Assembly (NCBI RefSeq): GCF_004005495.1
Contig: NZ_RZYA01000007.1
Coordinates: forward strand, 310,001 to 374,000
Reading direction: 5' to 3'
Length of the DNA: 64,000 nt
DNA from: Streptomyces antnestii
Lineage (GTDB): Bacteria > Actinomycetota > Actinomycetes > Streptomycetales > Streptomycetaceae
The notes beneath the pieces were generated by a model. That model was not told where the DNA came from, made no database searches, and saw only the letters and a list, made by a program, of their open reading frames with translations. Positions 53,907-62,630 of the stretch are shown here, piece after piece (the first letter of the stretch is position 1; every line of letters begins with the position of its first letter). Position numbers and translations under genes: made by a program.

Positions 53907-55228
53907 CGGCGTGCGGGGGCCGGCCCCGTGGCGGACGCGACGGCGTCGGCCACGGGGCCGATGTCGTCCTCGCCGAGCGTCGACACGGTGATCCGCACCC
54001 CGGGCGCCGCCCCCATGCGGAAGCGCGCCCCGGGCGCCACGGCCCACCCGGCGTGCAGCAGCCGGGCGACCGCGCCCGTCTCGTCCGGGACGGGCACCCA
54101 CACGTTCATGCCGCTGCGCCCGTGCGCCGCGACGCCGCGCTCGGCGAGCGCCGCGATGAGGGCGTCGCGCCGCCGCCCGTACGAGGCCGCGACGGCCCGC
54201 GTGTCGACGGCGCCCTCGGACCACAGCCTGACCACGGCCCTCTGCAGGATGCGGCTGACCCAGCCGGGGCCGAGGCGCTGGCGTCCCTGGACCCGGTCGA
54301 CCGTGACGGCGTCGCCGGTGAGGACGGCGATGCGCAGGTCGGGCCCGTAGGCCTTGGCGGCGGAGCGGACGAACGCCCAGTGCCGCGTCACACCGGCCAG
54401 CGGGCGCAGCGGCAGGTCGACGATCCCGTGCCCGTGGTCGTCCTCGATCAGGAGTACGTCCTTGTGGGCGGCCAGGACCTTCCGCAGGGCACGCGCGCGT
54501 GGGGCACTGACGGCGGCGCCCGTGGGGTTCTGGGCGCGGTCGGTGACGACCAGGGCCCGCGCCCCCTCGCTCAGCGCCCGCTCCACGTCGTCGGGGAGGG
54601 GGCCGTCGTCGTCCACGCCGACGGGCACCGTGCGCAGCCCGAGCGCCGGGACGAGGTCGAGCAGGCTGCCCCAGCCCGGGTCCTCGACGGCGACGGCGTC
54701 GCCCGGCTTGAGGTGTGCGGCCAGCACGCGCTCGATGGCGTCGAGGGAACCGGAGGTCACGGTGACGGGGCCCGCCGGGACGCCGTCCTTGTCGAAGGCC
54801 TCGCGCGCGCGGCGCGCCAGCTCCGGCTCCAGGGCCCCGTCTCCGTAGAGGACGGGTTCCTCGTCGCCGCGCGCGGCCGCCCAGGCGAAGGCCTCGGCGA
54901 GCGGGGGCAGGAGGGCCGTGTCCGGGTTCCCGTTCGAGACGTCGCGGACCCCGGCCGGCGCGTCGACACGGATCAGCTCGCGGGCCGTCGTGGCCGGCTT
55001 GGACCGCACGCGGCTGCCGCGCCGCCCGCCGGTCTCGATCACCCCGCGCTCACGGAGGGTGCGGTACGCGGCCGCGACCGTATTGGGATTGACCCCGAGC
55101 TGCTGGGCCAACTCCCGCATGGGAGGCAGCAGTTGCCCGGGCTGCAGGTCACCGCTGCCCACCGCGCGTTCCACGCTCGCCGAGATGTCGGCTGCGCGAC
55201 GGCCTTCGATCCGATACTCTCCTAGCAC
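53897..55228 (-). CDS. MocR-type regulator (GntR helix-turn-helix fused to aminotransferase)
   Basis: 443 residues. Winged helix-turn-helix at 20-70 (PPMRELAQQLGVNPNTVAAAYRTLRERGVI), linker, then a fold-I aminotransferase domain (100-430): WAFVRSAAKAYGPDLR carries the PLP lysine; VTDRAQNPTGAA and LIEDDHGHGIVDL are the PLP-phosphate and Asp sites. MocR proteins bind PLP and regulate vitamin B6 or amino-acid genes. Divergent from the flavin-binding gene at 55252. Start ATG 55226-55228. Confidence 0.92.
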   Translation of the reverse strand: MLGEYRIEGRRAADISASVERAVGSGDLQPGQLLPPMRELAQQLGVNPNTVAAAYRTLRERGVIETGGRRGSRVRSKPATTARELIRVDAPAGVRDVSNGNPDTALLPPLAEAFAWAAARGDEEPVLYGDGALEPELARRAREAFDKDGVPAGPVTVTSGSLDAIERVLAAHLKPGDAVAVEDPGWGSLLDLVPALGLRTVPVGVDDDGPLPDDVERALSEGARALVVTDRAQNPTGAAVSAPRARALRKVLAAHKDVLLIEDDHGHGIVDLPLRPLAGVTRHWAFVRSAAKAYGPDLRIAVLTGDAVTVDRVQGRQRLGPGWVSRILQRAVVRLWSEGAVDTRAVAASYGRRRDALIAALAERGVAAHGRSGMNVWVPVPDETGAVARLLHAGWAVAPGARFRMGAAPGVRITVSTLGEDDIGPVADAVASATGPAPARRYG

Positions 55229-55230
55229 AA

Positions 55231-55251
55231 AGCAGATTATGCACTAGTGCA
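55231..55251. promoter_or_regulatory. Candidate MocR operator
   Basis: GCACTAGTGC at 55241-55250 is a perfect 10-bp palindrome, extended by ATTAT and AATG, in the 23-bp gap between the divergent mocR gene and the flavin-binding gene. The gap is too short for two full promoters, so one start may be leaderless. Confidence 0.6.
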
Positions 55252-55962
55252 ATGGAGTTTGCAATGAGCGTGGCATCCGAGTCCGGCACCGTCGCTTCCG
55301 GGGAAGCCGCCGGCTCCTACCCGGCGACCGAGCGCACCGTCCCGGCCCGCATGCGTGAGCGGACGTACTACGACCGCGAGCTGGTCCACTCGATACTCGA
55401 CGAGGCCTACATCTGCCATCTCGGCTTCGTCCGCGACGGCTCCCCCGTCGTGCTGCCGACCCTGTACGGCCGCGTCGGCGAGACCCTCTACGTGCACGGC
55501 TCCACGGGAGCGCGCGTCCAGCGCCTGGCGGGCGCGGCCGACCCCGGCCTCCAGGTCTGCCTGACCGTCACCCACGTCGACGGCCTGGTCCTCGCCCGCT
55601 CCGCCTTCCACCACTCGCTCAACTACCGCTCCGTGGTGGTGCACGGCCTCGCCCACCAGGTGACCGACCCCGACGAGAAGCGCACGGCGCTCGACGCGCT
55701 CGTGGACCACGTGGTGCCCGGCCGTTCCCAGGACTCGCGCCCCGGGAACGACAAGGAGCTCGCGGCGACGTCCGTGCTCCGCCTCGACCTCGCGGAGGTC
55801 TCCGCCCGCGTCCGCGCCGGCGGCCCGAACGACGACGAGGAGGACCTGGGCCTGCCCCACTGGACCGGTGTCGTCCCGCTGACCAAGGGCCACGGCACCC
55901 CGGTCCCGGCCGACGACCTCGCCCCGGGCATCGCCCTGCCGGACTACCTGACCGCGCTCTGA
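55252..55962 (+). CDS. PNPOx-family flavin-binding protein
   Basis: Up to 236 residues. Split-barrel domain: VHSILDEAYICHLGFVRDGSPVVLPTLYGRVGETLYVHGSTGARVQRL is the conserved FMN-site block (nitroimidazole-resistance-like/PdxH-like family). Then VCLTVTHVDGLVLARSAFHHSLNYRSVVVHG and a C-terminal helical end. Divergent from a MocR gene, a pairing often seen with B6-salvage or flavin genes. Start at 55252 (or ATG 55264). Its stop TGA begins the tandem 20-bp repeats. Confidence 0.87.
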   Translation: MEFAMSVASESGTVASGEAAGSYPATERTVPARMRERTYYDRELVHSILDEAYICHLGFVRDGSPVVLPTLYGRVGETLYVHGSTGARVQRLAGAADPGLQVCLTVTHVDGLVLARSAFHHSLNYRSVVVHGLAHQVTDPDEKRTALDALVDHVVPGRSQDSRPGNDKELAATSVLRLDLAEVSARVRAGGPNDDEEDLGLPHWTGVVPLTKGHGTPVPADDLAPGIALPDYLTAL

Positions 55963-56080
55963 CCCGGCCCGCACGCGTCTTACCCGGTCCGTACGTGTCT
56001 TACCCGGTCCGTACGTGTCTGGCCCGGCCCGTACGCGTCTGACCCGGCCCGCACGCGTCTGACCCGGCCCGTACGCGGGT
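55961..56080. repeat. Six tandem 20-bp units
   Basis: Six copies of GACCCGGCCCGTACGCGTCT with a few point changes fill the gap between convergent genes (the stop at 55962 and the permease stop at 56102). Twenty bases per unit does not keep frame on either strand, so it is non-coding. Possibly a terminator-like or slippage tract. Confidence 0.85.
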
Positions 56081-56101
56081 GGCCGCCCGCCGCGCGCGCC
56101 G

Positions 56102-56965
56102 TCACACGTCCCGGCGGTCCACGACCACCAGTGCGACGGCGACTGCCACGAGCGGCCACAGCACGTACACCGCCCACGCCCCGCCGACCGTCGCCGGGTA
56201 GGGGACGTGTTGTGGCACGGCGTCGACTTCGGAGAGCCGCTGCCACGCACGCTGGGGCAGCGCATGACTGATCGCGGCCGACCAACGGCGGTCCTCGGAG
56301 ACCATGTTGGGCAGCAGCAGGAGCACCACGGCGCTCGCCACCATCGTCGTCGCGCTGTGCCGGATCAGGGCGCCGAGGCCCAGGCCGACGAGGGCGCAGA
56401 CCGGGGCGAGCAGCGCGGACGCCACGATGCCGCGCCACGCTCCGGGGTAGTCGAACGGCAGGCCGAGGTGACGCCCGGACAGGATGGCCTGGCTGACGGC
56501 GAACGACGCCGTGGAGGCGACCGCCCCGTACACCAGCGTCACCCCGGTCAGGACGATCGCCTTCGCCGCCATCACCGAGCGCCGCGCCGGGACGGCCGCG
56601 AACGTCGTGCGGATCAGGCCCGTCCCGTACTCGCCGACGACCGTGATGGCGCCGACGCTGCCCATGATCAGCATGAGCACGAGGCCCGCGTTGTTGGTGA
56701 ACGTGTCGTTGTACGACCACTCCGGGACGAAGACGGCCTTGATCCTGGGGTCGTAGTGCGGCCAGTTCTGGTAGTCGGCGAGGGCCGCGTTCGCGTTGAG
56801 GGCGACGAGGCCGAGCGCCGTGAGTCCGAAGGTCCAGCGCATCGAGCGCAGGGACCACAGCTTGAGCCACTCGGCGGCGAGCAGGTCGGCGAACCGGGCG
56901 GCGCGGGGCGTGGCCGCCGGCCGGGCGGGGGCGGCGGCGGACGTCTGTGGTGTGGTCGCGGTCAT
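56102..56965 (-). CDS. ABC-2-type exporter permease
   Basis: 287 residues, with six predicted membrane helices: FADLLAAEWLKLWSLRSMRWTFGLTALGLV start (typical for ABC-2 permeases), AGLVLMLIMGSVGAITVVGEYGTGLIRTTFAAVP, ASFAVSQAILSG, VSALLAPVCALVGLGLGALIRHS and a final TLWPLVAVAVALVVV. It functions with the ATPase encoded upstream; their genes overlap by 4 bp. Possible substrates: a lantibiotic, drug or lipid. Read next to a two-component system. Confidence 0.9.
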   Translation of the reverse strand: MTATTPQTSAAAPARPAATPRAARFADLLAAEWLKLWSLRSMRWTFGLTALGLVALNANAALADYQNWPHYDPRIKAVFVPEWSYNDTFTNNAGLVLMLIMGSVGAITVVGEYGTGLIRTTFAAVPARRSVMAAKAIVLTGVTLVYGAVASTASFAVSQAILSGRHLGLPFDYPGAWRGIVASALLAPVCALVGLGLGALIRHSATTMVASAVVLLLLPNMVSEDRRWSAAISHALPQRAWQRLSEVDAVPQHVPYPATVGGAWAVYVLWPLVAVAVALVVVDRRDV

Positions 56966-57873
56966 CGGGTGTCTCCGGCGAGGTATTCGACGCTGTCGGC
57001 GGTGAGTTCCATGAACGCCTCCTCCAGGGAGGCGGTCCGGGTGGCCAGTTCGTGGAGCATGTGGCGGTGCCGGTGGGCGAGTTCACCGATGCGCCGGGCG
57101 CTCAGGCCGGTCACGGTGAGCCCGCCCGTCCCGTCGGGCCGCACCGACGCGCCCTCGGAGGTGAGGAGTTCGGCCAGCGCTGTGGTGTCGCGGGTGCGGA
57201 CGTGCACGGTGCGCCGGGTGCCCCGGTCGGCGAACTCCGCCAGGGTCTCGTCGGCGATGAGTGTGCCCCGGCCGATCACGACGAGCCGGTCCGCGGTGTT
57301 CTCCATCTCGCGCATCAGATGGCTGGAGACGAACACGGTGCGGCCCTCGGCGGCGAGGCGGCGGAACAGTCCCCGTACCCACAACACCCCTTCCGGATCG
57401 AGCCCGTTGACAGGTTCGTCGAAGAGCAGCACGGGCGGGTCGCCGAGGAGTGCCGCCGCGATGCCGAGCCGCTGCTTCATGCCGAGCGAGAACCCGCCGA
57501 TCCGGCGCCGGGCCGCGTCGGTGAGGCCGACCTCGTCGAGGACCTCGTCGACCCGGCGGCGCGCGATGGCGTTGCTGCGGGCCAGGATCGACAGATGGGC
57601 CGCCGCGGTCCGCCCGCCGTGCACGTCGCCCGCGTCGAGCAGCGCTCCCACGTGCCGCAGTCCGCGCGGATGGTCGCGGAACCGGTGTCCGTCCACGGTG
57701 ACGCCGCCCGAGGTGGGCTCGTCGAGGCCGAGGGTCAGGCGCAGGGTGGTGCTCTTGCCCGCGCCGTTCGGGCCGAGGAACCCGGTGACGCAGCCGGGGC
57801 GCACGGTGAAGGTGAGGCCGTCGACCGCCATGGTGCGGCCGTATCGCTTGGTCAGTTCGCAGACTTCGATCAC
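56962..57873 (-). CDS. ABC transporter ATP-binding protein
   Basis: 303 residues. Walker A GFLGPNGAGKSTT, signature FSLGMKQRLGIAAALLGDPPVLLFDEPVNGLDPEG (Walker B with catalytic Glu), H-loop SSHLM; then a C-terminal accessory region (190-300). ABC-2 exporter ATPase, DrrA-like size, working with the permease at 56102. Start GTG 57873; a longer reading adds non-conserved residues. Its promoter region lies next to the divergent sensor-kinase gene at 58007. Confidence 0.92.
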   Translation of the reverse strand: MIEVCELTKRYGRTMAVDGLTFTVRPGCVTGFLGPNGAGKSTTLRLTLGLDEPTSGGVTVDGHRFRDHPRGLRHVGALLDAGDVHGGRTAAAHLSILARSNAIARRRVDEVLDEVGLTDAARRRIGGFSLGMKQRLGIAAALLGDPPVLLFDEPVNGLDPEGVLWVRGLFRRLAAEGRTVFVSSHLMREMENTADRLVVIGRGTLIADETLAEFADRGTRRTVHVRTRDTTALAELLTSEGASVRPDGTGGLTVTGLSARRIGELAHRHRHMLHELATRTASLEEAFMELTADSVEYLAGDTR

Positions 57874-58006
57874 GCGGTCAACGCTGCCGTGCGGGCCCGC
57901 GTCCGTCATCGGACCGACGGCGGCATTCCCCGGCGCCCGGGATCGACCCAGGGTGTACACCCACGGTCCGATGCCCACGCGCCACCGCCCTGGCTACGAT
58001 CACCGC

Positions 58007-59221
58007 ATGCCCGCCGCCCCGACCCTGCCCCTGCCCCTGCCTCTGCTCAGACGCGTTCCCCCGGGTGCCTGGACGGCCCTGACCTGGTGCGCCTCCACGG
58101 TGTACGCGTGCGTGGTGCTCGTCACCACGCCGGGCGAGGGCACCGTGGTGCCCGACCACGGGCTGATGCGGCCGCCGGGCAACTGGGCCTATCTGGCCGT
58201 GGCCACGGCGTTCGCGCTCGCCGGCAGCGCGGTCCTGCGCCGGTTCCCGCTGCCGGCCGTCGGCCTGCTGCTCCTCGGCTCGCTCTGCGGGGCCATGGCA
58301 CTGAATTCGATGGAGATCAACTTCCTGCAGTTCCTGGCCGTCGACGTGGCGTTGTGCGTCATCGCGGCCGGGTCCTCGCGCCGGTCCTCCCTCACCGCGC
58401 TCGCCATGGCGATCGCCCTCGTGACCGGCTACGCCGTCGTCCGGCTGCTGCTCGGCTACGGGATCGGCACGTCGACGGACATCGCCGTCTGTCTGACGGC
58501 CGTCGTCGCCTGGTTCATCGGCCACTCAGGCCACGAGGCCCGTGAGCACGCCGAACAGGTACGCGCGCAGGCGGCGGCCGCGGCCGTGAACGGTGAACGG
58601 CTGCGCATCGCGAGGGAGTTGCACGACATGGTCGCGCACAGCATCGGCATCATCGCCCTGCAGGCGGGAGCCGCCCGCCGGGTCATCGACACCCAGCCCG
58701 ACCGGGCGAGGACCGCGCTGAGCGAGGTGGAGACCGCGGGCCGGGAAACGCTGTCGGGCCTTCGCCGGATGCTGGTCGCGCTGCGCGCCGCCGACTCGGA
58801 CGAGCCCGGGGAAGGGGCGCCGCGGCACCCCGCGCCGGGCCTCGCGGACGTGGACCGCCTCGCCGCGGCGACGACGGCCGCCGGGGTCCGGGTGGACGTG
58901 CGGTGGCAGGGCGAACGGCGGGCGCTGCCGCCGGAGATCGACCTGTCGGCGTTCCGCATCATCCAGGAGTCCGTGACGAACGTGGTGCGGCACGCGGGCA
59001 CGGCCTCGTGCCAGGTGTCGATCGCCTGCCAGGACGAGGAGTTGTCCATCGAGGTCGTCGACACGGGGCGGGGCGAGGGTGCCACCGGGGGCGGCGGGTT
59101 CGGGCTCGCGGGCATGCGCGAGCGGGTCACGCTGCTGCACGGCGACTTCTCGGCCGGCCGGCGTCCCGGGGGCGGCTTCCGCGTGGCGGCCAGGCTGCCC
59201 GTCCCGGAGGCCGTCCGATGA
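58007..59221 (+). CDS. Sensor histidine kinase (HisKA_3, NarL-type)
   Basis: 404 residues. Five predicted membrane helices (about 22-42, 60-78, 83-102, 108-122, 130-170), then the dimerisation/acceptor block RIARELHDMVAHSIGII with phospho-acceptor His206, and a HATPase region with SFIIQESVTNVVRHAG-type N box, GRGEGATGGGGFGLAGMRERV G boxes. Divergent from the ABC exporter operon (about 130 bp), as in systems where the kinase senses a compound and controls the exporter. ATG overlaps the next gene (ATGA). Confidence 0.92.
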   Translation: MPAAPTLPLPLPLLRRVPPGAWTALTWCASTVYACVVLVTTPGEGTVVPDHGLMRPPGNWAYLAVATAFALAGSAVLRRFPLPAVGLLLLGSLCGAMALNSMEINFLQFLAVDVALCVIAAGSSRRSSLTALAMAIALVTGYAVVRLLLGYGIGTSTDIAVCLTAVVAWFIGHSGHEAREHAEQVRAQAAAAAVNGERLRIARELHDMVAHSIGIIALQAGAARRVIDTQPDRARTALSEVETAGRETLSGLRRMLVALRAADSDEPGEGAPRHPAPGLADVDRLAAATTAAGVRVDVRWQGERRALPPEIDLSAFRIIQESVTNVVRHAGTASCQVSIACQDEELSIEVVDTGRGEGATGGGGFGLAGMRERVTLLHGDFSAGRRPGGGFRVAARLPVPEAVR

Positions 59222-59877
59222 GCGTCCGCGTCGTCCTCGCCGACGACCAGGAACTCGTCCGTACCGCCCTGCAGATGGTCATGGCCGACACCCCCGACCT
59301 GACGGTGGTGGGCGAGGCGGGCAACGGCGTGGAGGCGGTCGAACTCGCCGGGAGCGCCGCGGCGGACGTCGTGGTGATGGACATCCGGATGCCGGGCATG
59401 GACGGCATCGAGGCCACCCGGCGGATCACCGCGGGCCCGAGCACCGCCCGCGTCCTCGTCCTGACCACGTTCGACGACGACGATTACGTGTACTCGGCAC
59501 TGCGCGCGGGAGCGTCCGGATTCCTCGTCAAGGACATGGCCCTGGACGACATCCTCGCGGCGGTCCGCGTGGTGGCGGCCGGTGACGCCCTGATCGCGCC
59601 GAGCGTCACGCGCCGACTGATCGCGGAGTTCGCCGGACGCCCCGAGCCGGTGCCGGGCCCGCGCCCGGTCCAGGGCATCACCGAGCGCGAACGGGAGGTC
59701 CTGACCCTCGTCGGCCGCGGCATGTCGAACACCGAGATCGCTCAGGCCCTGTTCATCTCGGTGGCCACCGTCAAGACGTACGTGACCCGCCTGCTCGCCA
59801 AGCTCACGGCCCGCGACCGGGTCCAACTCGTGATCATGGCGTACGAGATGGGACTGGCGTCGGCCCCGCCCCGGTGA
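59218..59877 (+). CDS. NarL/LuxR-type response regulator
   Basis: 219 residues. Receiver with the phosphorylated Asp55 (VVVMDIRMPG) and conserved Lys (VKDM), LuxR helix-turn-helix at the end (ITEREREVLTLVGRGMSNTEIAQALFISVATVKTYVTRLLAKL). Pairs with the kinase gene upstream by a 4-bp overlap. Probably controls the ABC exporter operon opposite, by position. Confidence 0.92.
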   Translation: MSVRVVLADDQELVRTALQMVMADTPDLTVVGEAGNGVEAVELAGSAAADVVVMDIRMPGMDGIEATRRITAGPSTARVLVLTTFDDDDYVYSALRAGASGFLVKDMALDDILAAVRVVAAGDALIAPSVTRRLIAEFAGRPEPVPGPRPVQGITEREREVLTLVGRGMSNTEIAQALFISVATVKTYVTRLLAKLTARDRVQLVIMAYEMGLASAPPR

Positions 59878-59910
59878 ACGCCGTGGACTAGGAGGGTGTC
59901 CGACAATTCC

Positions 59911-60939
59911 CTAGTTCGCGCTGCCGTGGCCCGACAGGGTCCGGTCCGGTGCGGTCCGCTCCGCGGTCTGCGGGCCGCCCTCGCCGACGGCGACGACCTC
60001 GGGCTTCGCCGGGGCCGACGACTGGGCGATGAAGGCACCGACCAGGACGACCGCCCCGCCGAAGATCTGCGGGGCCGACAGGTGCTCGCCGAGGAGCACC
60101 CAGGCGAGGACGGTCGCGATGACCGCTTCGAGGCAGGCCACGACCCCGGCCACCTGGGGCGAGAGCCGGCGCACGGAGAGGACGCCGGTGACGTAGGCGA
60201 CGACGGTCGCGAGCAGCACGATCCAGCAGAGCAGCAGCCAGGCCGGCACGGAGGTGCCGTTCATCGAGGCGCTGCCGCCGAGCACGGACCAGTCCATGGT
60301 CCAGGGCCGTGCCACGGCCGTCAGGACGAGGGCGCCCACGAGCAGCCCGTACGCGATCACGCCGAGCGGGTCCGGTGCCTGCTCCCCCGCGTCGCTGCCC
60401 TGGTCGGACAGGACGAAGTAGCCGACCTGGCAGCAGGCGGCGCCGAGGGCGAGCAGCAGGCCGATCAGGTCGACGCTGAGGCCCGCCCACACCTCGACGA
60501 CGCAGGCGAGGCCGCCGACGGCGAGAACCACGCCGAGGGCGGCGGCGCGGGTCACGGGCCTGCGCTGCACGAAGCGCACCCAGCCGAGGACGAGCGCCGG
60601 CGCGAGGTACTCGATGAGGAGCGCGACGCCGACCGGAATCCGGGAGATCGCCGCGAAGTAGCAGGCCTGTACACCGGCGACGGCGAGCAGGCCGAAACCG
60701 GCGAGCAGCGCGGGCCGCCGGACCAGCAGGGAGCGGTGCCGCCAGGCGACCGGCAGCATGACGAGCGCGGCGCCCGCGACCCGCAGCCACACCACGTGGA
60801 GCGGGTCGAGACCCGCCTCGATCAGCGGCTTCGCCGCCACACCCGAACCGCCGAAAGCGAGCGCCGAGCCGAGGGCGAGCCCCAGTCCGACACCTCGTCC
60901 ACGATTCGCCTGAATCCCCTGAGACGCATGCACCGGCAC
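59911..60939 (-). CDS. EamA/DMT-superfamily transporter
   Basis: 342 residues, ten predicted helices in two EamA repeats: ALGSALAFGGSGVAAKPLI and VWLRVAGAALVMLPVAW in the first; GLLLALGAACCQVGYFVLS and RRLSPQVAGVVACLEAVIATVLAWVLLGEHLSAPQ in the second (the last is the family's most conserved block). Likely an amino-acid or metabolite exporter (RhaT/YdcZ-type). Solitary. The start is at 60939 with a long hydrophilic head. Confidence 0.88.
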   Translation of the reverse strand: MPVHASQGIQANRGRGVGLGLALGSALAFGGSGVAAKPLIEAGLDPLHVVWLRVAGAALVMLPVAWRHRSLLVRRPALLAGFGLLAVAGVQACYFAAISRIPVGVALLIEYLAPALVLGWVRFVQRRPVTRAAALGVVLAVGGLACVVEVWAGLSVDLIGLLLALGAACCQVGYFVLSDQGSDAGEQAPDPLGVIAYGLLVGALVLTAVARPWTMDWSVLGGSASMNGTSVPAWLLLCWIVLLATVVAYVTGVLSVRRLSPQVAGVVACLEAVIATVLAWVLLGEHLSAPQIFGGAVVLVGAFIAQSSAPAKPEVVAVGEGGPQTAERTAPDRTLSGHGSAN

Positions 60940-61053
60940 ATCATGACAGCCGCCGTCATGACCGTCACCCCCGATAACCCCTGTCTCACGTGGCGGACGC
61001 CCCGCGCACGCCGAGGAGCCCGGCAGTTCACCCGGGCGCTGGAGCAGGGGCCC

Positions 61054-61590
61054 TCAGCACCCCGCCTCGACGCGCTGCCGCAGGCTCTCCGTGTCGATGC
61101 CCGCCCGGGCCAGCACCTCGACCGCGCGGCAGTCGCGGTCCGCGGCCAGCGCGGCGAGCAGGTCGACCCCGCGCGCCCGCCGGTCGCCGCGCCGGACGGC
61201 GCGGTCCAGGGCCGCCTCCATCGCGGCGGCCGCGGCGGGCGACCAGCCGAGCTCCGTCACGACGGGCACGGCGCCGGAGTCCTCGACGGTGCCCTGCCAC
61301 TGGAGCCCGTACCCGATGCTCCGCTGCACGAGGTAGCCGAGGAGGCGGGCGAGCTGGGGTCCGCCACCGAAGGCCTCGCGCACCCGCGGGTCCGTCTCGA
61401 GGAGCGAGTGCAGGAGATGGGCGGTGTCGATCTGGCCGTCCCCGTCACGCACGGCTCTGCGGCGCGCGCCGGCCTGCACCGAGGTCAGCTCGGGACTGAG
61501 CTCGGGACTGAGCTCGGGACTGAGGAAGCCGTCGACATCTTCACGGTTGCGGCCGCTTGCCGCGGCCTCCGACGGGGTAGGGCTCTGCAC
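61054..61590 (-). CDS. Clp N-terminal-domain protein (ClpC-N repeat, no ATPase)
   Basis: About 178 residues. A repetitive segment (SPELSPELSPEL, about 26-37; the DNA has three AGCTCGGGACTG copies) precedes a Clp-N-like double repeat: QIDTAHLLHSLLE...GYGLQWQGTVED and AAAMEAALDRAVRRGDRRARGVDLLAALAADRDCRAVEVLARAGID. Such ATPase-less proteins are thought to regulate or deliver substrates to ClpC/ClpA. The start GTG 61590 follows AGGTGGGAG. No clp partner is near. Confidence 0.8.
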   Translation of the reverse strand: MQSPTPSEAAASGRNREDVDGFLSPELSPELSPELTSVQAGARRRAVRDGDGQIDTAHLLHSLLETDPRVREAFGGGPQLARLLGYLVQRSIGYGLQWQGTVEDSGAVPVVTELGWSPAAAAAMEAALDRAVRRGDRRARGVDLLAALAADRDCRAVEVLARAGIDTESLRQRVEAGC

Positions 61591-61788
61591 ATCTCCCACC
61601 TCATCAGCCCCTGTCCGGCCGGGCATCCCCGGCGGGAAGCATTTCCACGTCCGACAGAAGGTGGGCACGTCCGGGCGGGTTCTCCTCCTTACGGATGAGA
61701 TCGCGCCGTTTCACCCCGAGGAGCGCGCGCCGCCTTGCATCACGCGTCGGACGCAACCGGACACAACCGGAAGACGTCCTTCACTGAT

Positions 61789-61977
61789 ATGGAGAGCAGG
61801 TGCTGGCTCGTCGCCCTGCCCGCGATCGACGGCCGACAATACGTGTACCGGGTATACGCACCCGACGACGCGCTCCTCGCCGACCTGTTCTGGGACGCGT
61901 GGCACTGCCACGACGAGGGGCCGCACCCGCGCGCCTCGGACCTCTTCGACGCCGCGGTCATCGAGAAGCTCGCCTGA
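61789..61977 (+). CDS. Small hypothetical protein
   Basis: 62 residues: WLVALPAIDGRQYVYRVYAPDDALLADLFWDAWHCHDEG. No recognised family; acidic and Trp-rich. The only support is the absence of frameshifts, a sensible length and reasonable residue use. Weak ribosome site. Confidence 0.45.
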   Translation: MESRCWLVALPAIDGRQYVYRVYAPDDALLADLFWDAWHCHDEGPHPRASDLFDAAVIEKLA

Positions 61978-62105
61978 CGGCCCATCTCGCCGACGGCTGA
62001 CCACTTCTGACGGTTCATCAGTATTGAATGTTCGAGGCCCTGCGGCTACTTTCCGCGACACCACGGCTGCGCCCGCCGCAGCTCTCGTCGAGAAGGGGTG
62101 GTCGC

Positions 62106-62534
62106 ATGGCCGAAGTCAGCGCGGAAGCACGGATCGGGGCGCCCGCGGAGAAGGTCTGGGCCCAGCTCACCGACTTCACCGCGTTCGGAGAGTGGAGCGC
62201 CACGCACACGAGCTTCCCCAAGGGCGCCCCCACGGCGCTCGAAGTGGGCGGCACCTTCGAGGAGAACATGAAGCTCATGGGCTTCCCGGCGGAGGTGACC
62301 TGGACCGTCGAGGATCTGGAGGCCGCCCGCACCCTGGCCATCCGCGGCAAGGGACCGATGGGCGTGAACATCGGCACGCGCTACACGCTGACCGCGGACG
62401 GCGACGCCACCACGGTCCGTATCGACGGCGAGTTCACGGGGGCCGCCGTGTCGCTCATGGCGGGCAAGCTCAAGGACTCGGCGACGGCCGCGCTCAACGA
62501 GTCGCTGCGCAAACTGGCCGGCCTGGTGGCCTGA
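62106..62534 (+). CDS. SRPBCC-family (START-like fold) protein
   Basis: 142 residues, one SRPBCC domain: VSAEARIGAPAEKVWAQLTDFTAFGEWSATHTSFPKG start, EVTWTVEDLEAARTLAIRGKGPMG and a final KDSATAALNESLRKLAGLV helix. Binds hydrophobic ligands; polyketide cyclases and aromatases belong here but so do many of unknown role. ATG 62106 after a GGGTGG site. Confidence 0.85.
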   Translation: MAEVSAEARIGAPAEKVWAQLTDFTAFGEWSATHTSFPKGAPTALEVGGTFEENMKLMGFPAEVTWTVEDLEAARTLAIRGKGPMGVNIGTRYTLTADGDATTVRIDGEFTGAAVSLMAGKLKDSATAALNESLRKLAGLVA

Positions 62535-62549
62535 CCCGACCCGTACGCA

Positions 62550-62588
62550 CGAAGGCGCCCCGCACACCAGGTGCGCGGGGCGCCTTCG
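62550..62588. terminator. Bidirectional terminator between SRPBCC and PadR genes
   Basis: Stem CGAAGGCGCCCCGC (62550-62563) and its complement GCGGGGCGCCTTCG (62575-62588), T-rich flanks. Placed between convergent genes (62106+ and 62631-), so it may serve both. Confidence 0.75.
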
Positions 62589-62630
62589 TCTGTCGGTACG
62601 GGGAATCCCTCCGACCGAACTCAGTCCTCG

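Noticed and set aside
55961..56080. 20-bp tandem units considered as a CRISPR array
   Set aside because: Units are directly adjacent with no unique spacers and no cas genes are near.
56207..58006. Upstream extension of the sensor kinase gene through the ABC gene region
   Set aside because: The extension is antisense to the ABC permease and ATPase genes and lacks domains; the start at 58007 gives a normal kinase.
59888..59914. CTAG...CTAG pair after the response regulator as a third MITE
   Set aside because: Only 27 bp, with GGGTGTCC but no inverted ends like the other two copies; it could be chance.
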